From NCBI GenBank assembly GCA_022592435.1, contig JABYQS010000200.1, forward strand, positions 1 to 58,811: 58,811 nucleotides of DNA, in the 5' to 3' direction. The notes beneath the pieces were generated by a model. The model searched no databases, was not told where the DNA came from, and worked only from the letters and a program-made list of their open reading frames with translations. Origin of the DNA: Cerioporus squamosus (lineage: Eukaryota; Basidiomycota; Agaricomycetes; Polyporales; Polyporaceae). This document shows, piece by piece, positions 19,801 through 31,327 of this stretch (position 1 is the first letter of the stretch; each line of letters begins with the position of its first letter). The position numbers were made by a program, and so were the translations under genes.

Positions 19801-22800
19801 CTAGACCTGCTCAGATTGACGCAAAATCGCAATAGCATGCACGGGCTCGATGAGGAGGGACTCTCGGCGGGACTGAGCAGCAGAGACGATAGATTGACGC
19901 TTTTGCTGTGTAGCAAAAATCGACGATTCGCGGTGTTGAGGACCGTCCATCGCCGACATGGGGCGCCAAATGGTTTCGTCGGCATCGTCAGCGACCTGGT
20001 AGTACTCGTCCTCCCGGCGCTCGTCAAACGAATCGATGGGCTCCGAGAGTCGGCTCTCCGAACGCATGAACTGCTGCTGCTGCTCCATATACGCCGAGAA
20101 GCGGCGGGAGGGTGGGTTGAGGAGGGATTTGCGGTTGAAACGGTTGTGCCATGATTGAGGGCGGGATACGGGGGCGGATGCAGGTTGTGTATGTGGGGAA
20201 GCGACAAGGCGGTCAAGATGCAAAGGAGAGTTAGGCTGCGAAGATCCAGTGGTATTGTGAAGATGCGAAGGTATAATGCTCGAACGCGGAGACGATAGCT
20301 GAAGAAACACCGGGAGTTAGCTTGTCGCACTTGGTTTGACGGCAGTAGGGCATGCGGGAGAGATATGGCCGATCTTGTGCGGGCGGCAACCGTGTGGCAC
20401 GAGGACGTCGGGCCATCGTAGCTTGTATTGGAGGACGTGTCGGGCACTCGTGTGCGTTCGTTCGGGCTCATGATGAGCGTGAGAGGTCGTCCTGGCCGCG
20501 GTCGCGATGAGCGTTGACCGGAACGTCGAGGTCGAGCCGGTGTAGTACACCGCCTACTACGCGGATCGGACGAGTATTGGGATCAGCACGGGGAATTCTG
20601 TCGGTCGCGCGGCAGGAGTTGGGGTGTTGCGGGCGGCCAGGGGCTTGGAGCTGTTCCCGTGTATGCCGGACGTTATTGTGGAGTGCATCGCGAGCCCACA
20701 AGAGCTTATGAGCAGCTCATGAACTGGCTCGCGAGCACAATCGCCGACATGTACGATGGTGATGGTCGGGTGACAGTTCAGGTGGGCACGACATGCACGC
20801 CGCGGACAAGGCTTGGCAAAGTCCGGAACGACTTGAGCTATGAACAAGAGGGTATTAGCATCGTGTGAAAAGCTCGCAGCGGTCTTGAAGCTCACGCTGC
20901 GGGACACAGGACTGTTGCCTGCCTGGTGGGTGGCGGCGGGCGTTCGCAACCCTGCCCGCCCACAAACATGACTCCGGTCAGCCCAGCACGCCGACGCTGC
21001 TCCGGATGCTTGCCACGCAGTCGACGGTCGTCGCTATCGCCGCCGTCCTGGAACCGGGCGCGTCAGCACCATCCACACACGCCCAATCGCTGGCGCTGCA
21101 GACATACCTCAGTCCTGCGTGCGTGCTCTCAGCGACCTCAACAGCATGTGCCCAGCCTGCACCCAGGGTACTGAGTACTACCTGCTTGTCGGCGTCCCGT
21201 ATGTCGATGCGCAGCCCGCGTACCGCCCACGTCGAACGCGAGAGCCGTAGCAGTAGTATCACATCGCGATCACTGTGATAGAGCCTGAGCGAGAGGCTGG
21301 CAGCGAGATCGACATGTCCATAGAGGGCGGGCGGCTGGGGCCGTCGTGGGCATAGCCAAACGGATCCTGCGCATCTGAGTTGAGCGTGGCTCCGTACGAT
21401 GAGACCGATGCGATGCTGAAAACGGACATGTCCTGGCTGTCAGCGGGCCGAAGAGAGCATTATGCGGAGGGGGTAAAACACAGGGCGGTTGGGGCCAATT
21501 TCGAAGCCATGCCTGACCTCGTCGAAACGAAACGAAGCCTGTGAAGCTGACGGTAGACTGCGCGCGATAGTGGCCTTGCGTGCCAGCGGTTTCGTTGGCG
21601 CGGGGGGACACCTGAACGTCGTACTTTGAGCTTGCGTTCGAATGGACACGCGAGCGACCTTCCACTTCGTCAGGCACGATCTCCGTAGCCTTGGCCATGA
21701 TGGACTTGAGGACCGAGCTGTCCTCCTCGATGATGAAGCTGTGTGACTGCGACCTCGAGTGCGTTAATGGCGGGATGATGTCCGGAAGCATGAGCAGCTT
21801 CATGTCCGAGTTCTCCGTCGATGTCGAGCCCCGCGGTGAGGGCTTGCCCTCAAACTTGAAGTCGCGCCTGAGGTGTCCGTCCGAAGGTTTCGACCTCATC
21901 GACGAGGACGACACGCGCGATATCGGAGGGTAGACGAGGCTCTCGTCCTCCAGCTCGCGGATCATCATGCTGATGTCCTGCGACTGGACCTGAGAGTAGC
22001 CGTAATTGCGATTGTCGTTCTAGCAAGTCTCGTCCGACCCATCGTACATCGCCGACGTCTGCTTGATGTTCGAGTTCGAGACGCTCTGGGGCACGTCCTC
22101 GGCGGGCGCGTTCTCTGGGAGCGCAGGGACGGGCGGAACGAGTGAGCTGTCCGCGCGCTGGAGTCTGGGCGCCGTGAGCTATGTGGCCGTTAGTACCAGT
22201 AGTAGCCAGATTCCCGGACGGTACTTACTCTCGTGCATGAAGCACTTGCAAGCACTTCTTCTCCTTCTCCTGGACGTTCTCCCAATTCACCTGCCCAAGA
22301 CCGACTCTTGAAGCCCTCGCACCCGTAGAGCAAACGCGATGTTGAGAAGCTTGCGCGAGGAGACCTTGAGTTCGTCGAGGGTGATACCACGACCTCGGAG
22401 GGGAACGAGTGTCCGTGTGCTTGGTATCCATATTGGTGCGATGAGACCGTTTGGGTAGGGGTCAAAGGTGAGTTGAAAGGGAACTGGGACGAGCTGGATT
22501 GCAGAACTTCTGGATGCAGGACTTTGCGAGGCAGAAATGGGACGTTAATACACCTTGCGCGGTAGCAGGAATCCGCCATATGTACCATACGTACCTTATT
22601 CACCATTACAATCTGCAAGAGAACCGCTCCTTCCGGAGCATAAATCCTGCAGCCAATCTGGCATGCCAAAGGTTGAGGCAAAGGCGGCGAACTAAGGCAA
22701 TAGCGAGAAGGGCAGTAGAGGGTCCAGCAGAGAGGAAGCCAAGACAAGTGCAAGAGTGAGAAGAACGGGTGAAGAGGGTCGCCATCGTTGTCACAGAGTC

Positions 22801-23506
22801 CATGGACGGCGACCGAGGGGTGCTCACCCGCCGCGGGAACATCACCGGGATCCTGAACCCAGGCCACAGCGACTTCACAGCCTGCGGCGTCTTCATGACC
22901 GTCGCCGGTGTCGGTGTCACAGGGGTCTCCGTGGGTGGCGTCTGAGGTGACAACGGTGGTTCCATCGAGCCGGGCTCAGTCGTAAACCTGGCACGGAGCG
23001 CGAAGGTGGAATGTACAAGTTGGCAAGAGGCGCTGTGGGTGGGGACTCCTCGTCCTCGTCCTCGCTGTTCTTCTCGCCCTCGTCGGAGCTCAGCCCGTCA
23101 TCCTCATACTGCGGGCCTTCCTGGTTCGAACGGATGGTGCGGATGCCCTCGGTCTAGTCCCGTGAGTAAGCTCAAATGTTACGTCTCACGCAGACGGAAA
23201 TGAACGCACCAGAGGGGCAGACAGGAGGCTCCAGCGCGTGCGCTTGACGAGCTCCGAGTAGATCTCCGCAACGTCCATGAGTGCGGCCGTGTTGGGTTGA
23301 TAGACATCGAGTTCAAGCTTGGTGGACATCGCCGTCCTGCTAAGGTCGCGTCTTTCGGGTTGTACGTCGGGTTCACTGTACGTTTCGAGACGGAGTCTGG
23401 TGCTTGGTCCGGAGGAGGGAGACGACGACGAAGCTGCGCGCGGATACCAGCGAGAGGTCAGCACAGCGTGCTCCGGGTTGGAGTAGAGGGACGGAGGACG
23501 TAACAC
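19801..23506 (-). pseudogene. Decayed multi-exon gene, unknown function
   Basis: Exon-like islands on the minus strand keep one direction and a coherent low-complexity style. They include MDVAEIYSELVKRTRWSLL, spliced in phase to TEGIRTIRSNQEGPQYEDDG (about 23290-23010); ESPPTAPLANLYIP; MEPPLSPQTPPTETPVTP; FAAFASTFGMPDWLQDL; DISMMIRELEDESLVYPPI; FTGFVSFDEVRHGFEIGPNR; and a C-terminal exon ending at 19801 (FSAYMEQQQQFMRSESRL). Two breaks suggest decay: an in-frame TAG at 22020-22022 between MYDGSDETC and NDNRNYGYSQVQSQD, and a one-base frame slip near 23000 with no room for an intron. The middle (20.5-21.3 kb) has no clear continuation. The product would have been a long, mostly disordered Ser/Pro-rich protein. 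I do not recognise the family. Confidence 0.5.
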
Positions 23507-23825
23507 AAGAGAAATACGTACGGGTCACTCGAGCCATTCCGGTCCTTCGCAAGCAGGTTCTAACAGCTTGCAAAAGGCAAGCACGGAGAGACATTATGAG
23601 ACAAGGCCAGTGCGCAAGGAGCTCGGTGCCAGAGAGAGGATGTTACTTGGGCCAGAGACAGTGCGGCAGCATAGCGGAGAGACGGGCTGCAGAGCGCCCG
23701 CGCTGCCCGACGTGACAATTGGCGCCGACATTCTGTGTTGCGGCTGCTTTTATGTCGAGACTTACCAGGTCGCTTTGTCCGAATAGAAACAATTTCCTTG
23801 CATACAGTACAGCTATGAGGACGGT

Positions 23826-23944
23826 TCTGAAGCATAAAATGGGAGGGTTTGTGCATAAGTAATTGGTCAAGAATTGCAACTCTTACCGCACGCAGGCTTT
23901 TGGCACAGGTCACGGTCACAAGGAGTGACTGGTCGCGTCCGGCG
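23826..23944 (+). repeat. Repeat R1, copy b
   Basis: Second copy of R1 (see 17487), ending about 105 bp before the ATG of the gene at 24050, so in this locus it occupies the promoter position. Confidence 0.75.
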
Positions 23945-24049
23945 CGCTGTCGCGCGCGTCCGAGTCGCGTCCAAAGTACAGCTTGAACTTGCCCTGATAC
24001 TCTACTCAGTCTCTCCTGTCTATCTTGCCTGTACCAGCACACACTATCT

Positions 24050-26290
24050 ATGCCTGAGGTCGACGTCCTGAAGGCAATCGAAAGGAACCTACAGCGCCTT
24101 ATCAATGACTACCCCAAGCGCAACGATGGGCTTATGCTGCTTGGTATGTCACTGCTAAAAGCTCGAGCTGCATCCGCATTTATATATTAACTTGTATGTA
24201 TACCTCCAGGACACTGGAGGTTTTTTTTCAGGTGCCACGCGATTGGTACTAAGACCAAGAAGTACGATACTCTCACGTGGGATTGTCGAGACTACGACCC
24301 GGTCTTGGAGGACCCCCTGCCTGTAGACAACACGGACTGCAAGCCCGGCCCCATGGAGGACTTCATGCCGGACTCCTTCCAGAGTGTTATGCCTACTTCT
24401 GCCCAAGGTTTCAAGCCTGACCCATTCGACGAAGAGCGTATCAAACTGGCAGCATGGAGGAAGTTCCGTCCGCTACTACGGCCCTTGATTGACGGACCGG
24501 TATGCGTGGCCGCGAGGGGGAAGGAGCTGGTAGTTGCTGCAGGATATGTGAGTCATCTCAGTACTGATATCATCCTTCTACTCTGAGAACGTACTCCCCT
24601 GGACCTCTGGCAGCATGCTGTCCGTATTCACCTGGGTCTCGAGGCCTCAGTCTTCGTTGTGTCCCTGGAAGACTATCATGCGTTGACGGAGAGATGTCGC
24701 CCTGGGCCTAACAAGAACAAGGCCAAAGCCAAGCGGCTCCGGTCATTCAAGCTTCCCTCGAGATTCGTCGTCCCTGGCTGCCCCACTTCCAAGGATGAGG
24801 ACGATCGCTACATCAACATCTTTGCGGCCGTCGTCTGCCAGGATTGCGCGATTATTATCACTGACTTTGCTCGCCTGGTACGACTGCACGTTATGAGCCT
24901 GGCACGTCTTTGGATGTACGAGGACCTGACAGTAGGCTGCGACGTGAGTGCTCTTTGCTCTTTTTCCTGCCCACACCTACTGAACTTGAACAGATGTGGT
25001 CGACGTTGTGGGACAACGACCATGGTCCTGACTGGGCATGCGAGACAGCTGATGCGATCGAGCATGCTTGTGCATGGAGATGTGAGTTGCTCGCCAACCC
25101 CGGTACACCTGCGGCCGAAACACCCATCATAGTTTCGCTGTATGCTGTCCAGACCGTCTTCAACGGTCTGGGCAAGCACACGGCTAACGACTTCTTGCAC
25201 CTTCTCGGAGTCTGGCCCGGCATGCCGACCATACAGCTGTGCTCCGACAAGGGCCTCTTCAACCGCTTCCTGCAAGTCCTTGTTCGCTACATGGGGCTCT
25301 GGTCCTCCGATCGCTTCCTCGAGGTGGTTGCTCCACCCGCCAACCACCCTAATCCATTCGCCTTCAACTACAGGTCCCATCGGGACTACATCTCTAAGTT
25401 CGTGCATGTCTACCGCAAGAGCTTTGTGAACGTAAGCTCTGAGTTCTATAATCAACTCGTCGCTTCTGGTCTATTAGATCCGTCTCACACAATTGGTATG
25501 TGGTGCCACTGTCTCTCACTTTCCACTCTTAGTCTGTCGAGACTAATGTGTGTTTCAGGCGAGACATTCAACGTGTCGACGGCTGCCCTGACCGAGTGCT
25601 CGTACAAGGTCCTGCCTGTATACATATACAAGCTTGGTTCAGTGAAGTTTTACTCAGTCATCCGTGCTCGACGCCCTGACACATGGCGGTACGCCCTCAA
25701 CGACCAGAGGGTGAGTTGTTGTGCCCTACAGTCATGACAATGCTTACTCTCTCTGTGTTCTAGGTACTAGCCCCCGATATGCGACGCCTAGCCAATAATA
25801 CCACCGTTGGCATGGCATCCTTCAGGGAGATGGTGCAGAACGTTCAGGACGTTAGCGTGCCATGGAAAGCAGGTCGTAAGAAGACGGTAGGCCAATTACT
25901 AGCTAGCTGGCATCCCTTGGTACTGACTTGTCTCAGCACCGAACAGGTAGACCTGGACGTCCATACAGGGACCCGCGCAAGAAGGATCTGCAGAAGCAAC
26001 TGCAGGTAGTGAGCGGCTACATGTTCCGCATTCGTGCTCAGATGCGCAAGCTCGAGGAAGGGCACCTATCCGAAGCGGACGACAGTGATGTCATCCCCGA
26101 AGAAGACGACTCAGATCTTGCTACGGAGGATGAAGGGTCGGACTCAGACTCGGATTCCCCGTTGTCAGCTCTAGTCCTTGGCAAGCGGAAGCGGCCAGAG
26201 AAAGCAGACTTCGGTGCTTCTTCTTTGGTCGCAGCCTCCTCTGGTCGTCGGATGACGAGATCTCAAGCTCGTATGCTCGCTCAGACATGA
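24050..26290 (+). CDS. Unrecognised gene inside the R1-R2 unit, AT-hook-like tail
   Basis: Seven or so exons join in phase: MPEVDVLKAIERNLQRL to LMLLG; then (acceptor near 24210) HWRFFFRCHAIGTKTKKYD to VVAAGY; HAVRIHLGLEASVFVVSLED to DLTVGCD; MWSTLWDNDHGPDW to DPSHTIG; ETFNVSTAALTECSYKVLPV to ALNDQR; VLAPDMRRLANNTTVGM to GRKKT; and HRTGRPGRPYRDPRKKDLQK to the stop. The total is about 620 codons with no stop or frame break. No known catalytic domain was recognised. The C-terminus has a GRPGRP core within a basic stretch (AT-hook-like), an acidic Ser/Asp run (SDSDSDSPLS) and a basic end (KRKRPEKA), suggesting a nuclear, DNA-associated protein (inference). It sits between R1b and R2b, so it is probably the payload or mobilising protein of that unit. 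Confidence 0.75.
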
Positions 26291-26324
26291 GGACTCCAGG
26301 TTCGCAGCTGTCGACAGCAACAGA

Positions 26325-26430
26325 TGGGATGGTGGGAGTGGAAAGAGAGGTCGAGTAGTGGGCTCGTTGATAGCATAGATGTCGAGTATAATGCACATTG
26401 ACGCGTTCTATTGACTTGCAACTCCGATTG
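26325..26430 (+). repeat. Repeat R2, partial copy b
   Basis: Starts about 35 bp after the stop of the preceding gene. Matches the right half of R2a: AGAGAGGTCGAGTAG, TAGCATAG, TCGAGTATAATGCACATTG and ACGCGT. Confidence 0.65.
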
Positions 26431-26706
26431 CTGGAACAAGGGCACAACGGGAGAGAGAGTCAGCCAGAAGCTGGACATTGAAATGAGGGTGTATGTACAA
26501 AAGTCAGACTTTGGAAGTAGAGGTTGAGGTTGAAGACAAGGTCGTGTGGTTCAATCTGAGTATGGTCAATAGCGGCTATGGCCTACCACGAGGGAGCGTC
26601 AGCTGGATCTACAGTACGTATGAGCTGAATAGAGCATGTAGTGAGCGTTCTGAGAGTGTATGGAACATGCTAGAATAGTTTTGGACTGGATAGAAGAAGA
26701 GGGGTA

Positions 26707-26960
26707 GACCGGTCAACTCGAGCTTGGTATATTGCAGTGCGCTGATAGACCTCATCACAGGGCGTGTGTGTCGGTCCGACGGTGCGAGAGTCGTCCGGGC
26801 GTGCACCAGGGGAGTCGGGAGAGAGGGAGAGAAGAGAGGAAAGGGAAGGCGGTCGACTAGAGGTCTTGAGGGTAGCGTAGAGTTCGAATAGAACACATTT
26901 TGACGTGTCCTGCAGTTGCGCGAGCACGGTGACAAGGGAGCGAGTCGAGGAGAAAAGCTA
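26707..26960 (+). repeat. Repeat R2, copy c
   Basis: Fuller copy of R2 (see 18193). It contains GGTCGACTAG where copy a has GGTCGAGTAG. Confidence 0.75.
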
Positions 26961-27229
26961 GATGGCGAAACGAGGGAGTAAGTACGAAAGATGGACATCA
27001 GAGATGGAGGATCGAGGTCGGGGTCGTAGGCGAAGTCGCGCAGTCGGATGGGGGAACTGAAGTTTTGGAAAGGTCGAATTATGTGCCAACCCTACAGTAA
27101 GTAGACACTAAATAAAAGCTATCATAGGAGTCCTAGTGGTCTGTAGAAGGTGCGAAAATAGTTAAAAAGAGGAGAGGAGGGCAGGGGATGGGAGAAGTGC
27201 AGTACGGAGTCGAGCTCAGCGGGGTGACG

Positions 27230-27830
27230 CAATGCGCGCGCCTCGAGCTGATTGGTACGGACCTCGGAATGCAATGCGGTGGGCGAATGGGTCGTTGGGG
27301 AGGTCTTCAGCGCGTCGCGAGCATTGGGCGCGGTCTGGGCTGATGTTGAGGAAGCATCTGCTTGTGTCAGCGCGAGGGCAGGGAGTTCTCGACACTGATT
27401 CATCCTACTCCGGGCATGTTCAGAGCATCCGCTTGCATCGCGTCTTGCTGACGAATGTGCGCGAGGTTAGCGTAGACGTCGGCGGTCTCGGTGGTGGTCG
27501 AGGGGAGCGTTGGAGGCGTTGGTATGTGCGCAGCCGTGCGCGAGGCTCATCAGCGTGTCTGCCTTGAGCTACGGTGTTCGGAACATGACACAGCGGGCAA
27601 GTGGTTCATATGAGGGCTTCCAAGCGCGTCGCAAGAGTTGTGTGTGGTCTGGGCTGATGTCGAGGTGTATGCTGCATGTGTCGACGTGCATTGCATCTTG
27701 CTGGAGCCAATGAGCAATATTTGCGAGGACGTCAGTGGTCCCGGTCAGCGGTCGTGGTCATGGTCGCCCATTGGTCGGTGACTCAGTGCCAGTGTCGACA
27801 TGGGCAACAAGGAGCACTGCTAATTAGTGT
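27230..27830 (+). repeat. Repeat R3, tandem units (locus 2)
   Basis: At least two units with the R3 landmarks: GGTCTGGGCTGATGTTGAGG near 27334 and GGTCTGGGCTGATGTCGAGG near 27650, GTGTCAGCGCG near 27364 and GTGCGCGAGGCTCATCAGCG near 27535. It ends about 200 bp from the stop of the KDZ-associated gene. Confidence 0.6.
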
Positions 27831-28029
27831 GAGCATGAGCCTCATTGCAGAGTCCGGCGGCTTGCAGGAGGGACGTTGACGTACCTCTCTTGCGATGACC
27901 GTGTCCACGAGATATGAAACACTCTGGCTGACTCATGTGTGAGCAAGGGAGTTGTCGGTGTTTATTTGACTAGGGTGACAGTATTCAGACTAACGGGAGA
28001 GATGACAGAGGATATAGACATACCAGGGC

Positions 28030-30250
28030 CTAAGCAGCCATTGGTCCAAGGATGCTTTCACGAGAAGCCTCCTGCGGGTTCGCCCCTGCCTTCCTCAGTT
28101 CATCGATGATCATGCGGTTGCGGAGGAGTATCATCTCGTCGAGAAAGAAGTCATACTGTGTTGGACGCATCTCTCTCACCATGGCTTGGAAGCCGCCAAG
28201 CCATGCATTCGTCATCTCAGCAGCCGAGGAGTTGAAACGCCACTTCTTGTTGTCCAGGAGTAGATCGGGAAAAAGAGCGGCATTGCAATGTTGATTACAG
28301 AAAGTGTCTGAATCCTTGTGCTTGGTCTTTGCATGGAAGGGATCCACTGGCAGCGCACAGTGATCGAAGTAGGTATCGCGCTGGGTGATGAGATGATGCT
28401 TCAAATTGCAAGCATTGTCGTAAAATAGCACCCCAGGAAGGGAAGCTTGAGTAGGGAAGAGGGCACGGAGGAAGAGCTGTGACCATACAAGTGAACCTTG
28501 ATGAATCACCTGCGAGATGAACAGGACTTACTCGAGTACCGTTAATACCTTCGGAGCCGAACATAGTTGCCCTCCCCAGAACGACCCCACATGTAGCTAC
28601 CACAAGTTGTTCGTTGTGCGTACGCCTGCGGCCGAAGCGCGCTCGCGGTCTGGCGTTGCCTTCATCTGACTTGGATGGGCATTCTCCGTCCTGATCGACC
28701 TCGATGAGCTCATCTGTGGCATCCATTCCATCGTCCGACTTCTCCACCGAAGATGCCTTGAGGCGCTCCAGACGACGACGAAGAACAAAGAGGGACGAAC
28801 GATTTGCAGGATCTTCAATAGTACGATGTGACGGCTCTGCACAAGTCTGGAAACCGGGAGTGACATCAGCTTCGCAACCGATAACAGCACATCTACTGTT
28901 CAGGTGGGCATGCTTGGAACAGAATCGTGCACGCTGAGACGGAAGCGGCTCTTGGCAGTCATGTACACCACAGCACGGATGGCCAATTGCGATACCATCC
29001 ATGACAGCAGCTCGTATGATGTCTGTAAAATAGCGCTTGAATTTCTCACTTCAGCTGTGGACAGTGTATCTACCTACGATGTACGCCATCAACAGTCTTC
29101 ACCGCACAGCACTTGTGGCACACATGGTTCCAAGCTTCACGTGCAGGACCGACCATACTCTCTGTTCTTTGGACCAGTAACGGGTCGAGACGTTCCGAAT
29201 GAGTACCATCACTTTCCACCACAAGGTACGTCTGCCGCTCAGCTCGATTGCGTAGCAAAGCATACAGAAAGAAGGCATCTGACACTGCAACAGTCGTGAG
29301 CAAAGGTTGGACAGACCAGTTCAAGGGGAAACGAGCGATAGCAGGTCGGTGCTCAGCGTTATATATGCGGGCACTGTTAGTAAACGAAACCCTACATTCC
29401 AGAGTTTTGCATCAACACTGGGTAATCGATCATCCAGATGGGAACTTACCAAGCGCATACAGTCGAAATAGTAAAACGTTCGCAGACCGCAGCATCCAGG
29501 AACAGGTGAGTCCCAATGTGGACACGTTGCGGAAGACCGGTATAGTATGCTCGTGTCTTGTTGCGTTGATCGATGATGTATGCGGGAGCATATCGAGTGT
29601 CGCAGTCTAGACACAAACAACGCGGTCGGGGCAAAACCTAGTACAACAAACGTCGCAGGCTTACTAGGACAAGTCATGGAGTAGGCAACAGCCGGGACGG
29701 GACCGAACTCCCGAGTGAAACAGGTAACTTTGTTGTGGGTGACGTGAGTCAATGCCCTTTGCTGTCCTTGACGGTCGTCGCGGACGTATTGACAAGCACT
29801 GTTGAGACAGAAGCGTGTAGGCGGATGTAGGTTGTACACGCCTGAAATGAAGCAAGCTTAAGGGAGTCAGAGTACAGATCGATAGATGAGAGACTCACCG
29901 ATACCGTGCGATAGCCCATACTGAAACACAGCATCCACCAGTTCCTTCGAGACGACCTCTTCATCCGTCACTCTGTCCGTGAGGTCCCAGAAGGCCAGGC
30001 GCATATGGGTCCAGAGTGTCTGGAATTGTTCGACGTTGACATGGAGGATAGATGCGTAGAAAAGCTGAAAGTTTAGCGGCAGGATGGGAGGTGGGCCGAC
30101 GAGATACGGGCTTGCTTGCCAAGTCAAGTAGGAGCGGGATAAAGATAATAGCTGAATAAAGAGCAGGAACGACTGGACGTCGATGACTTCGGCCAGAGCG
30201 GGGAACGTGTGGAAGAGGACAAGTAGGGAGGCGAGGCTGACGCTAGGCAT
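28030..30250 (-). CDS. KDZ-transposon-associated CxC5/CxC6 protein
   Basis: Belongs to the basidiomycete Kyakuja-Dileera-Zisupton (KDZ) system: a large DDE-type transposase-related protein with two cysteine clusters. Starting at ATG 30250 (MPSVSLASLLVLFHTFPAL), exons join in phase. The CxC5 cluster is PTRFCLNSACQYVRDD with VTCFTREFGPVPAVAYSMTC and DTRYAPAYI. Then come AYYTGLPQRVHIGTHLFLD, ARIYNAEHRP, AREAWNHVCHKCC and the CxC6 cluster VMDGIAIGHPCCGVHDC...SRCAVIGCEADVTPGFQTC. The C-terminal part has FGSEGINGTR spliced (55-bp intron) to LFLRALFPTQASLPGVLFYD, then LPVDPFHAKTKHKDSDTFC and WRFNSSAAEMTNAWLGGFQ. The likely catalytic acidic residues are Asp in VMDG, Asp in FYDNAC and a Glu in AAEMTNAW or the C-terminal helix. 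No break was seen, so it may be active. Exon ends in the middle third are approximate. Confidence 0.85.
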
Positions 30251-30406
30251 AATGGGGCTGAGGGCAGGTACAGGGCTCGGAAGAGGGCGGGAGGGAGACG
30301 AGGAAGCCAGATGCTGTAAGGGCTGTCTTATAATGCGAGGAGACAGGACTGACGCAGAGCGTGAAGTTCGCCAATGACTCGGAGGACTCTAAGCGCAAAC
30401 TCGGGG

Positions 30407-30531
30407 AGATTTGAGATTTGACTTTTTTTGCGGTTTTTGAACGAGCGCTCAACTCCCAAATTTGGGTGTTAGTCGGCAAAAGGTCCTTTTTTGAGCGCTT
30501 AGGAAACCGCGGGCAACCAGAGCTCAAATCT
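30407..30531. repeat. Fold-back palindrome upstream of the KDZ-associated gene
   Basis: Arms 30407-30452 and 30491-30531 pair imperfectly: AGATTTGAG with AGCTCAAATCT, GCGGTTT with AAACCGC, and GAGCGCTCAA with TTGAGCGCTT. The loop contains the perfect palindrome CCCAAATTTGGG. T-runs in both arms make it AT-richer than its surroundings. It lies about 160 bp upstream of the KDZ-associated start codon, so it may be an element terminus, a small inverted-repeat transposon or a regulatory hairpin. Confidence 0.7.
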
Positions 30532-31327
30532 TATGTTCTCTCCATGTCCGAAGTTGACGTGGATGTTTGTCTTTAAGGATCACAGTTTGCACGAAGTACT
30601 CTATGCTTCGCTTGACCCGGCGGACGTGCAAGGGGTGAAGGCATTCTTGGGAGTCAAGAAACAGGGTGCGAGGTGGTACGATGTGACCCGTCGGGTATGA
30701 GTGAATTGTGCGTGCGCGGAGGATAACCTAGGTCTTACGTTCTGACCTTTGCATGCAGTTCGCTGAAGAGTCCCGCCCTGCCACGAGCATCGGACGTTCA
30801 AGAGGGGCCCTCGCGGATAATGACTGTGTGTATGATTTTTGTCCGACTTTTCGCGTCCGCTGAGGTTGAAGTCGCTTGAACACTTGTAGTTTCTGTGTCC
30901 ATGCTCCAGCGTACCTGAGTACGTTCGGGCGTCGAGAGTGTGTATCACAATGCCGCGTTGACTGCGCTGAGACCAAACAGAATACGAGTTGACTCCTTCG
31001 CAGTCGAAGCGGCCACTCGATGAGCTCGTAGGCGCGGCCATCTCGTCGCTCATATCATCAGCGAAAGGCGCACTTACGTACAGCCCACTGGAGCGGAAGA
31101 CGAGAACGCGCAGGGCGCTACCAGAGTTTGTACTGGAGACATGAGGCTATAGACGCCTGCAGGGATTAGTCTGGGCGGGTTCGACTTTACCAGGTTTCGT
31201 CGAGGTCGGAGAAATCATGTAGACGTCTGCAGTCGACTAGCATATATATTATATGAACACTGAGATTGTCTGCTACGGGTCTGCGGTACAATGAGGTGTA
31301 ACAAGAGACGCAAGCCATCCCAGCGTC
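30532..31327. other. Spacer between KDZ-associated and Plavaka genes
   Basis: No supported gene. A short plus-strand frame (30568-30700) contains SLDPADVQGVKAFLGVKKQG and GARWYDV, protein-like in composition but without a start or splice sites I could join to it. A 150-codon minus-strand frame overlaps it. Confidence 0.35.
31230..31241. repeat. CAGTCGACTAGC, left copy
   Basis: Twelve bases identical to 36127-36138, in the same orientation. The two copies lie about 90 bp outside either end of the Plavaka coding region. Confidence 0.6.

Noticed and set aside
28440..28560. Apparent extra peptide IHQGSLVWSQ in the KDZ-associated protein
   Set aside because: It lies within a 55-bp intron; splicing gives GINGTR to LFLRALFPTQ, the expected family sequence.
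30545..30702. Plus-strand ATG giving MSEVDVDVCL, similar to MPEVDVL at 24050
   Set aside because: Stops after ten codons, no usable splice sites, and flanks do not match R1; probably coincidence.
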